From contig CP093830.1 of assembly GCA_033063855.1 (NCBI GenBank), forward strand, positions 23,064,854-23,128,853: a stretch of DNA of 64,000 nt. The letters run 5' to 3'. The DNA comes from Smittia aterrima (taxonomy: Eukaryota; Arthropoda; Insecta; Diptera; Chironomidae). The notes under the pieces are model-generated. The model ran no database searches and was not told where the DNA came from. It worked only from the letters and a program-made list of their open reading frames with translations. Of the stretch, positions 1-12,076 are shown piece by piece (position 1 is the stretch's first letter; each line of letters starts with the position of its first letter). A program made the translations under genes and the position numbers.

Positions 1-3000
1 GAGAATTTTCAATTGATATAAGAGTATTTGAATGTCACTGACCTACTTTAGTATTGCTTTCAATGATCAATTCAAAGGTTTCTATTCGCGAAAGTGGAAA
101 AAATTTTCCCCTTCAAGTCATCTCGAAATGAAACAAAACAATTCAAGAAATATTTGATAGCTCTTCGTAAGTCAACGTTTTCTGAAAATATTTGAACATT
201 TATTGCTCGAGTCAAATAAAACGCGACAATCAGAATGGCGAAGAATCTGAGTTGATTTTCGTCCTCCCCCAAGTATTGTTCGTAAGCTAGGTTTTTTAAA
301 CTTTCAGTGGTTTTCTTATTGTTATTTCTAAAAATTCAAAACATTACTAAGATTTTGAATCCACTTTATTTCACTCCACGTAATTTCAGCACACCTTTCT
401 GAAAACAGAGAAGTCGGAAAAGAACACGAAGAAGTTAGAAGCTGAAAAATTTGCGCCATAATTTATTACTTTTGAACAAAAAAAGTGTCATTCAATTTTC
501 TTCCGCTCGGATTTTTAATTTCAAGTTATTCACGCTTCAAGTTTCATTTTCGCCTCTCTTCGCACGCCATGAGACGCGTCCTCATTGAAGATTCTTTTTA
601 ATTGCCCTGTCATGTTTTCTTTCTTTTACAATTTGCTTTTCCCGCTCTCCGAGATTTTTTATGGACCATTTCACCAACCGAATCGCGAGCCGAAAGAAAT
701 CCAATTTAGAACTTCACGTTTCAAAGCGGTTCTTATGATTTTCTCATTGCTCAAGCAGCATTTTCTCCGCGGCTAATTTAAGTTATCAATCAGTTCGGTT
801 TTTAAAAAAGCAGATGTTAAATACCTAACGAGAACTGGTGTGAAGTGAGTGTTACGACATTTTAAATATTTTTAGATAATGCCTAATTAACAGAAAAATT
901 CATTTATTCACGGCCTAATTGTGTAATTGAGTCGTTGCCCTGAAGGTGATCGAGTCAGGGCACTTGAGCAAAAGCGTCCAACTTGCAAATTGTTCCGTTC
1001 TCTCGATGCTGTAATTAAAAGTAATAAAATTACAATAAAAATAAATGGAATAACCTTGTGCTGGAGTGTACACGTTGTGTGACATAATAGGCAAAGAAAA
1101 ATCCTGCAAAGAGCGCAGAAAATAACATCTTCAACGGTAAACGCTTCATCATTCTGAAACTTTATTGAACTTTGTTAGGCGATAAGAGAGCTGAAGAATG
1201 AGAGAACGAAGTCATTTTCAGTTTGGCCTTAGCATGGCATCATTATCAAAGTGTTTGGGGATTTTATCGCTTTCTTGACTATTGTTACATTCTCATTCTC
1301 ATATTACCGTCGAATCCGTTAAATTGGCAAAAAAGTTGGGGACGATAAGGGTGAAAATCGATAACAATCTGAACGAGTGCGACACATTACGGGCGTCAAT
1401 AAATTTTCATTTCTTCGATCACAAACTTTGCCAACGATTGTTATTACAGTCTTGTATGGTCATAGCACCGCAAAGCTTCTGAGTGTGACGACATCATTTA
1501 TAGACATGCTTTTTGCTTTCATCCATTAATTATTGATTCGAATGGCAGGCGATTTCCACAAAGCCCTTATAAAAGGTACTGTGAAAAGTATTTCAAAGTC
1601 GAAAAGCTTTTATCCGGTTTCATAACGCTTCACGTCACAATTCACATCGTGGACAGTTCTTTGTTTATTGAAGGAGAAAAATCTCGAATAGCTTCAAAAC
1701 ATAAATAAATCGTCTCTTTCATTCAAGGAATGAAAAATCTTTTAAATGGGACGTAAGCACTCACACCTTATGGTGAATCCGAATTTGATTGAGCTTAGAA
1801 TCATGCCAAAGCGTTGTGTTGTTTGGCTCAAATCGCATGCCTCACAGCAGAATGATTGATGGTCGTCTGCTTACGTGCCGGGTGAGCTGACCATTGCGAT
1901 TTCATCCCAAAGTCGAGAGAAGGGTTCAAGCACTCGCAGAGCTTCGTGGCTTTGTTTTCATCATTAATAAAACACAATCGTTGATATCCTCGCTCTGAGT
2001 TTTTACTTTCACACACTTACATTATTCAGACCTTCTCAATCTATTTTATATCCAGTTTATAACCAATATACGTACTAACGAGCTGGAAAGTCCTCTGACA
2101 TATTCGGTATGCCCCAATCGATTCATAAAGGAAACAAAAGGATCGAACGGATAATCCCGTCAGAACAAAAAGCTTCCACATGACGCTTGCAGACAATAAA
2201 GCTTCCGCAACCTGATTTCAAAATTGAAAATTAATGTCGTTCTTTAATCGGTGTCCTTTAGTAGGCTTGGTGATGGCGAAACCACAATGAAAAGGCGAAA
2301 ATTTCGGTTGGTTAACAAAAACAATGCGTAGGCCTTCAAAATGAACGTTTTAGGCTTCAAAAGTCCTTTAATGGCAAATGCGCTACGCTTCGAGGTGCTC
2401 GTAATGCGGTCAATCATTTTCAGAGTTTTCATGTTTTTGATGTGTCATTCTCCCGCTGAATAATGGAAGGATGGAATGAAATATAATGAATTACGCTCAT
2501 GACTGTCATCAGCCATTCGAAGCGAAATAGCTTCAAAAAACATTTAAAGCTTCGCGAAATTTTGTTTGCTGACTGACTTAAAATCTCCGAAAATAAACTA
2601 CAAGTTGTAGTCTACAACCCAGTCCTTGTGGTTGAAATTCAATTGACAGTTTAACAGTTTGAGGATTTCGAATATCAATTCTTCGACGATAAATTGGAAG
2701 CACTCTGGAATGATTTGCATTGTGTTTTGTTTGCTTTTGCTTTGGCACGATGTTGAATAAAACAGTTATCGTAATGATGAATAACGCTTATGGATCGTTG
2801 AATTTTCGCCAAGGGCTCTTTGAATAGAAAAATAGAATTGAAATCAGCAGAGAGAGATAAGTCGACGCCACTGGTGAATGAAACTGCAGTCAGAGGAAAA
2901 CGATCGTTATAGAAGAACAGCCACAAAACACTTCATAAAACACCGTAAATAAATGCTTTTCTGCGGTTTTGTATCCGCAATTGTGAAGTTTTATTTGCCA

Positions 3001-3784
3001 ACAACAGAGGAACTTTCAAGGCAAAATCAATAGGGAACAGCAAAAACATTTCCTCAGTTCGACAAACGAAGCGAATTCGGTCTCTTTCCCCAATAAAATT
3101 GTTTGATAGTTTTGTGACAAATCGTCCCCTCCCCGCAAAACGAATCCCTTTCCAGATCGTCGTTTGTTCTCGCCAAATGTTTTGAATTTTTTTTCTTGTG
3201 TTCACTCTACTTCGTTTCAGAGTTATTGCTATTGAGATTGTTTGGAAAGTTTTCTTTTACCCAGGAAAATGTTTTCTCCGACTCACAATTTATTTCGATA
3301 AAGTTGCAGAAAAAACTCGTTTATGGAGCTTTCCGGAACTTAAAACTTCTCTCACTACCGTGAAGTCATTTGGCCAAAAAGTTGAAGGAGCCAAATGTGA
3401 AAATATTTTCTGCTGTTCAGAAGCGTAATGAGGCGGTGATTACAGTTTGTAACAAAATCCTTGTAAAATTAACTTTGCAAACTTATGAAACTACTGTAAA
3501 TACTTTTGAGAAGAAAACGATGGTTTTAATGTTTGACTTCGAGTCGAAGCCATTACCATTACCCAGTTTTCAATAAACATTCAGCGGAAAATATTCATTT
3601 CGCGATGAAGTTTACATTCGAACTAGGTCAGCGCAACAATCTTTTTAGGGATTTATATTCGTGATGAAATGCCTCAATTAGCTTTTCGCATTCCTCTATA
3701 ATTAGCTGAGAAGTGCAAATTTTTTGAAACCGATAAAAGTCCTTCAAAAAATTTAAATGAAGTGAAATTGCTGTAATTCCTATT

Positions 3785-3828
3785 GCTCTCGTTCGAGTAT
3801 TTCCTCGAACCCTCAAATGAACGAGAGC
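3785..3828. repeat. Nested short inverted repeats
   Basis: GCTCTCGTTC at 3785-3794 is the exact reverse complement of GAACGAGAGC at 3819-3828, with a 24-nt spacer. A second, mutually exclusive stem of 7 bp forms between GTTCGAG (3791-3797) and CTCGAAC (3804-3810). It could be a small hairpin or a chance palindrome. No function is evident. Confidence 0.55.
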
Positions 3829-6800
3829 CAACTTGAAGTGAGGGAAATTCAATTCACAGTGTTAATTATGATTTTGTCGCCCTTCCGGATTTATGGTTGC
3901 ACAAAAAGAAGATTTTTCTCCTTGGCTTCTTCAAATTTTCATTAATCACATTAATTTTAGTCTAGAAGAGAGATTTTTCCGGCGAGATAATTTCGAAATC
4001 CCTAGCTCGGTCGAGTGGCGAATTGGGTTCGAATTGAAGTAATGATTAGTCCAATAACAAAGGCAAGCACGAGACAGTTGCCTTAAAGACTGCTGATTAA
4101 TTCATGCAATTCGTCCTCTCATCCCTTTGACCTTTTTTCTCTTCAGATTTTTTTTCAAAGTTTCGTAAATTACCAACAATTTTGAAGGCGGACTGCCGAG
4201 ATGTTTATGAGAAGGATCCATTTGTTTCGAGGAAACCTTTTGGGAGTATTGAAAGAATTTGTTTGAAGGTTAACAGTTCGAACGGGAAACCAATTTCATT
4301 CTTTAGATCGTCCAAGCTCTTTAAAGACTTTTCTTCTTTAAGAAGAATTTTGAATTACATTCGTAAAGGGTCCATTAAACCATAACTTCAAAGCATTCAC
4401 AAGAGACGAACTCTTAAAGGAAGAATTATTTTCGAAGTAATCGTCTTGAATTTCATTTATTGATTTTGAATCAAGTGAACATTTAACTGAAGCGAAACAA
4501 ACTAAAAAAGAATTCAATCAAATGGGCAATGGCTGCTTCTCTCTTGATAGTGGTTTCCTGCTCGTTCATGTTTCCAAGTTAGTTTCAATTTCCAAATAGA
4601 TTTTCGTTTTCGAAACCGTAAACTATCCAAGATCTTAAATTGCTGTTTAGGGGAGCTAAGCTGGAGAATTGAATGAAAGACGAAGCATTCAGTAAACATA
4701 ATCATAACAATGATGAAAAAGATTCTTTGAGGAGTTAGTAGTCAGTGAGCAATTTTCTCCTTTTTGTCCCTTCCAAAAGGAAACGACAATAACCACGAAA
4801 GAATGAGACTAATCCCAAAGCTCCCAAACTGAAAAACATGACCAGTGAACCTTTGTTATCGGAAGAATGTTACCCTCGCCTGTAAAGGACAACGTAATGT
4901 GCGCCAGTCGATGGAACATGAAACCTATAATTGGAAAAGTGGCATTCCAATATCGCCATCAGACACACATTTGATAATTCAGAAATGCAAATGAAACCCA
5001 TGAAGCTTTATCAGCGTACGTGACAGTGGAGATGGTGCAAAAGAGGAACGTGAAGATCCATTCGACCAACTGTCTAGAATAAATGGAGATAAATGTTTGC
5101 ACAACAACAACATATTCCAACATATTTATTCAGAGCTTCTCAACCTGTTGTTGCAAACAATCTTATAAACGTGTAGCTTCAAAGTGCGAATTGAAAACTT
5201 ATCATGCTTCAAACGCTCTGTCTTTTCCATCTCTGCCCTTTTTGTTGCCGACTCAATCGGCTTTCGATGTTCGAAATGTTAATAAATCCGTTTCATGCAA
5301 TGATTTTTGACCATTGGTTTATGCTTTGAATGTATAAGAAGAAAGGGGAGAGTGAGGTTGAAAGGACAACTTTGAATAAACATCAAGCTTCGGCATCGAA
5401 AAATTCGACGATCCGATTATTTATTGGCGTCATGCTCTGACCCTGCTATGTGTTTGCATGAACTTTTTCCCACAGATCTCAGCTTTGAACATTAGATTTT
5501 CCTGTCGGATCTATGGACAAGCCATGAATTTTTCATATGAAAATATTTGATTATGACACGACGCGCTCATGCACTCAACAGCCATAAAAGCTTCCGTTGA
5601 ATCAGAAAATACATAAACAAGACCGAAAGAACGTTCTATTTTATCTAGTCAAGGGTTTTCTATTTGTAAACACATGGTGTGGCGATATAGCTGCAAAATA
5701 TAGTAAAATTTCCCAAAAGAAAAACCCTAAATATATTTGATCATCAGAGAAACGAAAGTCATTTACTGAATTCTCGTCCTCAAAACTACCGAGTCTCGCT
5801 TGGAAAATATCGAATTTTTCTGATGCATTGAATATTTCATTGATATCTCTTGAAAATAGATTCGAAGTTTAGAGGAAATGAAGAAACACAAATCCGGCAA
5901 TTTAAACGAAGCAAAGTCTGACAACGAAATACAAGCGTCGATAATGAACTCGATGTCGCTGCATTGCAATGTCATTGAATTGGTAATTTTGCACTCAACC
6001 TTCATTGACTTTTGCATCAACAATCGAATTTATGACAATGCATCGGGTTTGGTGATTTTTCAATGTTTCGAGTTGTTCGCTCGTTTCCGCCACAGAAGCC
6101 ACACGTCTACGTGAAAATCAAGTTCTCAATTTGTCTTGTGTTGCAAACAAATGGCACGTGAAGCTTGAAAGAGAGAAAATCGATACGATTTTCCTATTAG
6201 CTAACGAGTTTTCGGGTTGAATTTCGTTGCTTCATGAACGAGAATCAGATGGAAAGCGAAACTTTTGTTATTTGAGACTTGAGCATGCTTGGCTCGTCAT
6301 CTCCCTCTCGCCACTAGACGAAGTCGATGTTGTGCAAAATTGAGTTATAAATATTCAACGGTGAACGAGCTTTTTCCCTTCGCTTCGTCAAGCATTGACA
6401 CCGGGTGAGAGAGAGGAAGTATGAAGATTGGAAGAACTTTTCTGTTCTCTCGTTCTTGTTGCTGCCAACCACATGTCGAACGATGTAGCTCGCAATTTCA
6501 CAAGATCACAATCTTTAAAACATGTAAATTGCCATTTATTTTTGCTTCTTGCGATGTTGAACGAACGACAATGATGATGCTAAGGGAAAATTGAAAAATA
6601 TGCTAAATTGCATGTTGTCTTTGGGGATTCAACATTTAAGAAGTATTTTGATGTCGCTGCGCTAACCACTAATTTTTATTACTTTTAGATTACTCACTCA
6701 AGGCGATAGTAACTGATCTGAGTTCAGGATGTGCAATTATACGACTCTCTTCGTCTCTCCGAAGTCGCATGATAATGGGTGTTGCACGATAGTGGTCTGT

Positions 6801-7873
6801 TTGATGGTTAATTAAAATTCAATCTACAGGGAATCGATTTCAATGTAGAGAATAATGTCCTATCGTGTCCCGTCAAATGCCGTAAACCTTCGCTCATCCC
6901 ATTCGCTTCGTGTTCATTGAATGTGTATTCATCGCATGCTATTAAATTATTCATTAAATTAAGTGTTCGTTCGGGTTTGCTTTGAGTTTGTGTGGGGAAA
7001 TGTGTCTCTGACAGATTCATGGCTGGCAAATCAATATGATATGCAGATGAAAGCTTCAAACAGTTTTCATCTAGCCAGCCTTTAGTCTAAAATTTGAGTA
7101 AATAACATCACAGAGCAAACCATCATCGGTTGCCGCTTTTTTTCGCATCGCATAATTGAAAAGCAATTATCAGGCTATTTTCACAAATTACCTTTTAATA
7201 GTTTGATCGTCGGGCACGTAAGACGAAAATGTCGTTCAACGATCCGATTTGACGATAATTACTCCAATAACAAAACACGTAAACGACACATTTCACAACT
7301 CTACGCCGCCTTCAATTAATTGCATAATAGATTTCATTCGTTTTCCATTCGTTTCGACTCGATAGCATTTGAAACATGCCGCAAAACCGATTTTATGTTA
7401 AATATTCCAATCCTTAAAGTTAGCATTTCGGAAACTTGTGGCTTTTGTTCGAATGACAAGACCGAACGAACCACAAAACTTACTACCGGCAACCAGGAGT
7501 GATTAAGACATTTCCTTTTTCGATTCCTTGTCTCTCATTCCTTCTCTGAAACTTGATAACACAGACCAATTGTCGGCGGACGTCGGAAGCGGAAGGATAT
7601 GAAGGATTACGATCGCTCATTCTCATTTACTGACATTCCTCGCTTTCTACAGTTGATGAAATTTCAATCCCTATTGATAACAAGCGAATCGAGTTATGTG
7701 TCCATACATTCATTTCTGATTAGCCTCAGAAAATTGGGCATATAGAGAGTGAACAGTGAAAAATTGAATAATCTTGTTTTTATTTCCATCTGATGAGGTT
7801 TCGGTCGTGATAGCGCTTTGTCAGCTGGTGGCACATCTTATTTTCGTCGTGATGAGTATATTGGGAAATCGAT

Positions 7874-7899
7874 AGCAAAGAGTCTTTGCTAAAGACTCT
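7874..7899. repeat. Overlapping perfect palindromes
   Basis: AGAGTCTTT (7879-7887), the loop GCT, and AAAGACTCT (7891-7899) form a 9-bp perfect stem with a 3-nt loop. The left half is also part of a second palindrome, AGCAAAGA-G-TCTTTGCT (7874-7890). The sequence can therefore fold in two alternative ways. No role is known. Confidence 0.6.
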
Positions 7900-9939
7900 C
7901 GAAAAGCTTTGAGTAAATGCCAAAAGAGAGTTTGGAATTTTATCTTAACTTTGATTCTTTTCTTTCAGCGATATCATCTAACGAAAGATGAGTAATTGGG
8001 TCAAATCGAAATATAACTTTCAAGTCATGTCTACCTAGATCAACAGATATCTTTGGCTTATCGAAGAACTAACTTATGGCGAGTAAATAAAATGAATAAA
8101 CAATGAGCCGCACGATTCGATGAGTTATGACAGTCCGAAAACATTTACGCAAACATCGAGAAGCTTTTAAAGCTCGCACAACAAGATGAAATGACTTAAA
8201 CGATCTAGACCGAAACGTGTTGGAGAAGCCGGTCGCCGACGTGGGGAAAAATGAGGGCGTCAAAGTAAATTTAATTTCTTGTCGTTTCCCAACGGATTCC
8301 AATTTGTGTGGCGACATGTACGGAGTATTGATAGGCTCGAAACGTGTTACATTGGATTGATGTGCTAGCGGGAGTTTGACTAAAGTCGTTGTGAGTTCGT
8401 ATGTTTAATTCACTTACGAATTAATCACATTCGTTGAGTCTGTGGAGAGTTTCCCCTCTTGCTTCAAGTTTTCCACCATGAAAAATTATTCCAATAGACG
8501 GGAGTTCTTCACATCCAATGGGACAGATTTCAGAAGATTCTTTTTTGAATGACATTTTTCTTTGGTTCCTTTGAGAGATTCCTTTTTCCAAAGACTTGAG
8601 TTGGGTCAAAGACCAGAAAAGGGGTTTCATTTCTTGGCAGAAGGAGACCAGAGAATCCGCTAAATGGAATTAAAACTGTAACTTGTATCGTTAAAAGCTT
8701 TTTCACTTCATTTTCCTTCTACTTCGAATGAAGGAAAACTTTTCTACGCTTCATTTCCCTGGGAATTACGATCGCTAGAGAAGAACAATTCAGTAAATTT
8801 GATGAATTTCATTCGAAGGCAAAAAGGTTTCAGTTAATATTCAGCATGAATTCCCGATCCTCATAATGTTGGAGTAAACAAGAACCAAAACAAACATATT
8901 TCCTCGACAACCGTCAAATGGAGAGAACATAAAAATATTTGCTAACCACGGAGACGTACGTGAGATGTGCGTTGGGGCTTTTGTTTTATCAAGATTTGAT
9001 TTCTTCCTCTCGAATATAAGAGATGACGGAGATCGTGAATCAAAAGGAAAGAAAGATGCTAATTTATTCGTTCCGCTTCAACCACAGTCATGTCGCCCCT
9101 TCATTTTCTCACCCTACAACGTCTTTTGAAACTGAATTAACCTCTCGTTCAGTCTGTTTACCGAAAATTATAAAGGTTTCCTCATCATTTATTCACGTAA
9201 CGGAAGACTGGAACTCAATTTAAAACAATCTTCCCTCGCCCTACACGAAGTCAAAATCTCTGCGTTTAACGTCTTGATATCGATACATCGTCTCATTCAA
9301 CAGCAGATGGAAATTGAGAACTTTCTGAATATCTAATTGACTGATTTGATTACCTTGCCAAATATTTTTGATTGTTAAGAAAAAGACGTAGGTATGGGTT
9401 GCAGAGGGCGAGGGAACTAAATCACCTGTAAAATGTGAAACTTTTTGCTTCATCGGAGATTGACAAAAATTTTATTCGAGACTCTTACAATGAACTAAAA
9501 TGCTGATTCTAACCGAATTGACTCTGATATCTTTTTGCTTGTTTCAGCATTTTTGCAGGCTCTACATGAAAAAATTTGATTCTAGATCAAACAACAAATT
9601 TTTGTGAAGGTTGAAAATTGAAAAATGATACAGAAAAAATATTAAACAATAACAGGAAAGTGCCTACAGCGCTGTTTTTCGTTCCTGGAAAATTTGCTTG
9701 TGAAAAGTTTTTCTTTTCAAGATTACATATATGAAGGCATGTATGGTTTGTCGAAAGCTTTCTCTCAATATTATTTGTGTAACTTTTGGGTTTAAGCTCA
9801 ACTCGTGTAAAACTTTTCAATTTCACAGCGATCACAAATCATCTAGATTTCAATATCAAAATGAAATGACGATTTTTAGCCGTGAATGTCTTTTTTGTCA
9901 ACTTATGGCAAAGTTATGGCATAAAAAATATTTGCTTAT

Positions 9940-10053
9940 ATAATATATAATATAATATAATATATAATATAATATATAATATAATATAAAATATATAATA
10001 TAATATATATAATATAATATAAAATATATAATATAATATATAATATAATATAC
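9940..10053. repeat. TATAA/ATATA microsatellite
   Basis: This is about 110 bp of almost pure A and T built from interleaved TATAA and TATATAA units. It begins exactly where the recognisable Fanzor reading frame ends, and on the minus strand it is translated as a meaningless run of I, L and Y residues. The tract probably expanded at, or replaced, a deletion junction that removed the nuclease C-terminus. Confidence 0.95.
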
Positions 10054-10054
10054 A

Positions 10055-11226
10055 GTTTTCTTCGCTGTGCCAAAGGTCTTTCACGTATCCGTCTAATACT
10101 CGATGCTTTCTGATGTAGTGGTCGAACTTGAATCGAGCCACTTTGGGCTTGCAATATTGCAGTTGTTTTCGTTGCATCCAAGAGAGCTCGAATTTTACAA
10201 ACGTCTCGTAATGCATACTGCCTTGTCGTACAAGAGGGATTTCTCTAGCTTCTCGCTCAACTGCAATATCTTTTTCTATGTGACTTGTATAAGCCCATAG
10301 CTTTGTTTTTCTTTCGTGATATTGTACATCACGCTGGTAATGTCGATTTGAGATTTTGACGTTTTCAAATCGATCTTCGTCATTTGGTGGAACTTTTGTG
10401 GCTGCGATAAATAATCTGCAGCCAGGATCAATACCAATATATTGATCAAATTTGTCGTCTCCTTTTTCTTGACCTTTGATGTTAATAAGGTATGGAACGT
10501 GAATATCAATACCGTTGGTGGTGAACGATTTGTAAATTTCTCTATTCGAGAAGCATTCAAAATAGTTATTCCAATTGAATTGATTTTCTGGAATGTTTTC
10601 GAAAACCACCTTTCCACTAAAATTTGTTATCGTATGGTAAAAAGTGACCTTATCATAACGTATTTGTCTTCTTCCGTAAGCATTGCCGGGGATAAGGGTA
10701 AAGTTTTTCCAGCCGTGCAGTTCGTTGTAGCATTGAACTTCGAAGAAGAAATTTAAGAAGCTCATTGCCTTTTGCTTGTATTGCGCAAAAACTCCTCTTG
10801 TGAATGGTTGTCGGAACCACTCACTTAAATGAACTTTCAGGTTATTTGGTAGATCAAAGGTTTTAACCTGTTTTGGTTTCTTTCCGAACAAAAAGTTCAT
10901 TATATCGTAGAGGGTTTTGTTTGATGACACTTTGCGTCTGCCACCATCCTTTTCGCTAAGCTCAATGAGGATGTTTTTCATCAAGGCTTTGACTCTATTG
11001 TACGCGTGCTTCCAAAGATTGTTTCTGAATGCCACGCTGTACAAATCGGCAGCGTAGTTGATCAGGTTTCCTTTACCAGTGCGATCATATTGCTGAAGTC
11101 CATATTGAGTGCGTAAAGCTCTGTAGCCTGGTGGTATGTTCGTCTCACCATTTCTTCGGTACAGTATGTCGAAATACTTTCGGAAGTTGATCGTGGTAAT
11201 GTTCTCAATATTATTTTTTGTTTGAT
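10055..11226 (-). pseudogene. Fanzor (TnpB-like) nuclease, C-terminally truncated
   Basis: Fanzors are eukaryotic relatives of bacterial TnpB: RNA-guided RuvC nucleases usually carried by transposons. This is the main exon, about 390 codons read from 11226 down to about 10055 without a stop. Numbered with the putative first exon, it shows: an N-terminal region containing NIPPGYRAL and YDRTGKGN; a conserved F-T-L-I-P element near residues 286-290, typical just before the nuclease domain; the RuvC-I motif YIGIDPG with the catalytic Asp at residue 377 (codon 10429-10427); and a long charged helical segment ending in RFKFDHYIRKHRVLDG, like the Fanzor segment preceding RuvC-II. The RuvC-II Glu, the four-Cys zinc finger and the RuvC-III Asp are missing, because the frame runs into the AT microsatellite. 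I read the minus strand from 9.9 down to 9.6 kb and found no continuation. The upstream edge fits a splice acceptor (AAG at 11229-11227). Family assignment is from motif recognition. As it stands the protein should be catalytically dead. Confidence 0.78.
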
Positions 11227-11271
11227 CTTGATAAATATTTACACATGTTAATTTTTTTTTTCATTCAACAG

Positions 11272-11628
11272 AATTTTTTTCTCGGAGGAAAAACTGGGAT
11301 TTGGTATCATTTGCATTGCTTCTTCATCAAGAATCAACCCAAAACAACCCGCGAAATTGAAAATTTCGAGGAAATTCGCGATAAAGATCAAGAGATAATT
11401 CAGCTAGAGATTAACTGTTTGAATAGAATTGTGTCACCGCCGAAGAAACGAAACAAAGACGAAAAACGAGCAGCAACCGATAATGACGAAGCGCGCGAGA
11501 AAATGCTCAAGGACTTTGAAACTGAATTAGAAAATATTTTGTTTAATACTAGTTCGGTAATGGTTGCTGAACAAAACACTTTAAATGAAAATTTAAAGAG
11601 GAAAACTGGTAACAAAATTACACGATAA
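11272..11628 (+). CDS. Half PARP/ligase-III type zinc finger ORF (fragment)
   Basis: The plus-strand frame gives 118 codons from 11272 to a TAA at 11626-11628. A good acceptor (tttcattcaacag) ends at 11271, which suggests an internal or last exon. The start reads GGKTGIWYHLHCFF, then TTREIENFEEIRDKDQEII. This matches the second half of the PARP-type zinc finger: W-Y-H-x2-C-F supplies the His and Cys zinc ligands, followed by the hydrophobic/DQ helix. It looks closest to the DNA ligase III finger, a DNA nick sensor. The first two Cys ligands (C-x2-C) are absent and would have to come from an upstream exon I could not find. The rest is a lysine- and glutamate-rich coiled tail of unknown nature. 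The ORF sits between the two Fanzor pieces on the opposite strand. It could be a captured host exon, a cargo gene or a pseudogene. A donor-like GTAACA at 11609 would allow splicing onward. Confidence 0.5.
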   Translation, partial: NFFLGGKTGIWYHLHCFFIKNQPKTTREIENFEEIRDKDQEIIQLEINCLNRIVSPPKKRNKDEKRAATDNDEAREKMLKDFETELENILFNTSSVMVAEQNTLNENLKRKTGNKITR

Positions 11629-11631
11629 GAC

Positions 11632-11962
11632 TGATGACGATATTATAGAATCTTCTATTGAGATCGTGATAAATGAGGAGTGATGCCTCTAACTTAGAGA
11701 CAATCAGAACGTCTTCTCTGATGCCAGTAATAATGGTTTCTTGCATCATCAGACGTTCCTCCTCGTACAAACCCATTGCTTTGCAGTTCAAAACGGCACG
11801 AATGCCACTCGTGATCGTTTGAACCTTTGTTCTGACTGTTGTTGGTTCGTCAAGAGTTTTGCCTTCTTTTGGAGGCGGAGTTTCAGCATCTCCTTCTCCG
11901 TTTTGAACACTTAATGTGTTTTTCTTTATTTTCAGTATTGTCTTGTGATGCCTACTTGTCAT
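11632..11962 (-). pseudogene. Putative 5' exon of the Fanzor gene
   Basis: A minus-strand open frame starts at an ATG (11962) and encodes about 110 residues. They begin MTSRHHKTILKIKK and include a Pro/Glu-rich linker, then a helical segment rich in charged residues that ends EASLLIYHDLNRRFYN. It lies just upstream of the main Fanzor exon on the same strand and resembles the helical N-terminal part of these proteins. A possible splice leaves one base at 11632 (GT at 11631-11630, a non-consensus GTCTTA) and joins the phase-compatible acceptor before 11226. The implied intron is 405 bp and contains an oppositely oriented zinc-finger ORF. The exon assignment is inferred from position, strand and protein character. 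An alternative is that the two pieces were separated by insertion of the zinc-finger segment. Confidence 0.5.
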
Positions 11963-12011
11963 AAAATTTGCAACATTCTCTATGAGTAACCGAACCAGGC
12001 GGCGGAATACA

Positions 12012-12070
12012 GTTCTAAAACATGTTTTTTTTTTCAAATGAAAGCTTTGTGTGTTTTCGAGTGATTCTAA
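12012..12070 (+). repeat. Dispersed short repeat, copy A
   Basis: The segment contains GTTCTAAAACATG, a T run, and then AATGAAAGCTTTGTGTGTTT followed by CGAGTGATTCTAA. It recurs at 22235-22319 with one substitution and an extra block of about 27 nt after the T run. It lies just beyond the putative start of the Fanzor gene, so it may be the terminal region of the element that carried it. This is not proven. Confidence 0.75.
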
Positions 12071-12076
12071 CCGAAA

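Larger units (their letters stand above)
1..9913. other. Long stretch with no recognisable gene
   Basis: I see no coding region I can support here. The open frames are all under about 90 codons, many overlap antisense partners, and none shows a known domain. Base composition is AT-rich and complex, with no long tandem array. The only local structures noted are short perfect inverted repeats near 3.79 kb and 7.88 kb, listed separately. The stretch could be intergenic DNA or part of a long intron; nothing in it decides between these. Confidence 0.5.

Noticed and set aside
3995..4035. tRNA-like boxes (GCTCGGTCGAGTGG and GGTTCGAATT)
   Set aside because: The boxes are far too close together for a tRNA and no acceptor stem can be paired.
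9587..9835. Minus-strand frame beyond the microsatellite as the Fanzor C-terminus
   Set aside because: It has no ATG start, no Glu-containing RuvC-II motif, no paired C-x2-C knuckles and no RuvC-III Asp.
9731..9943. C-x2-C-containing plus-strand frame as the missing first half of the PARP-type finger
   Set aside because: The residues after C-x2-C do not follow the family pattern, and the only donor-like GT leaves a phase that does not fit the acceptor at 11271.
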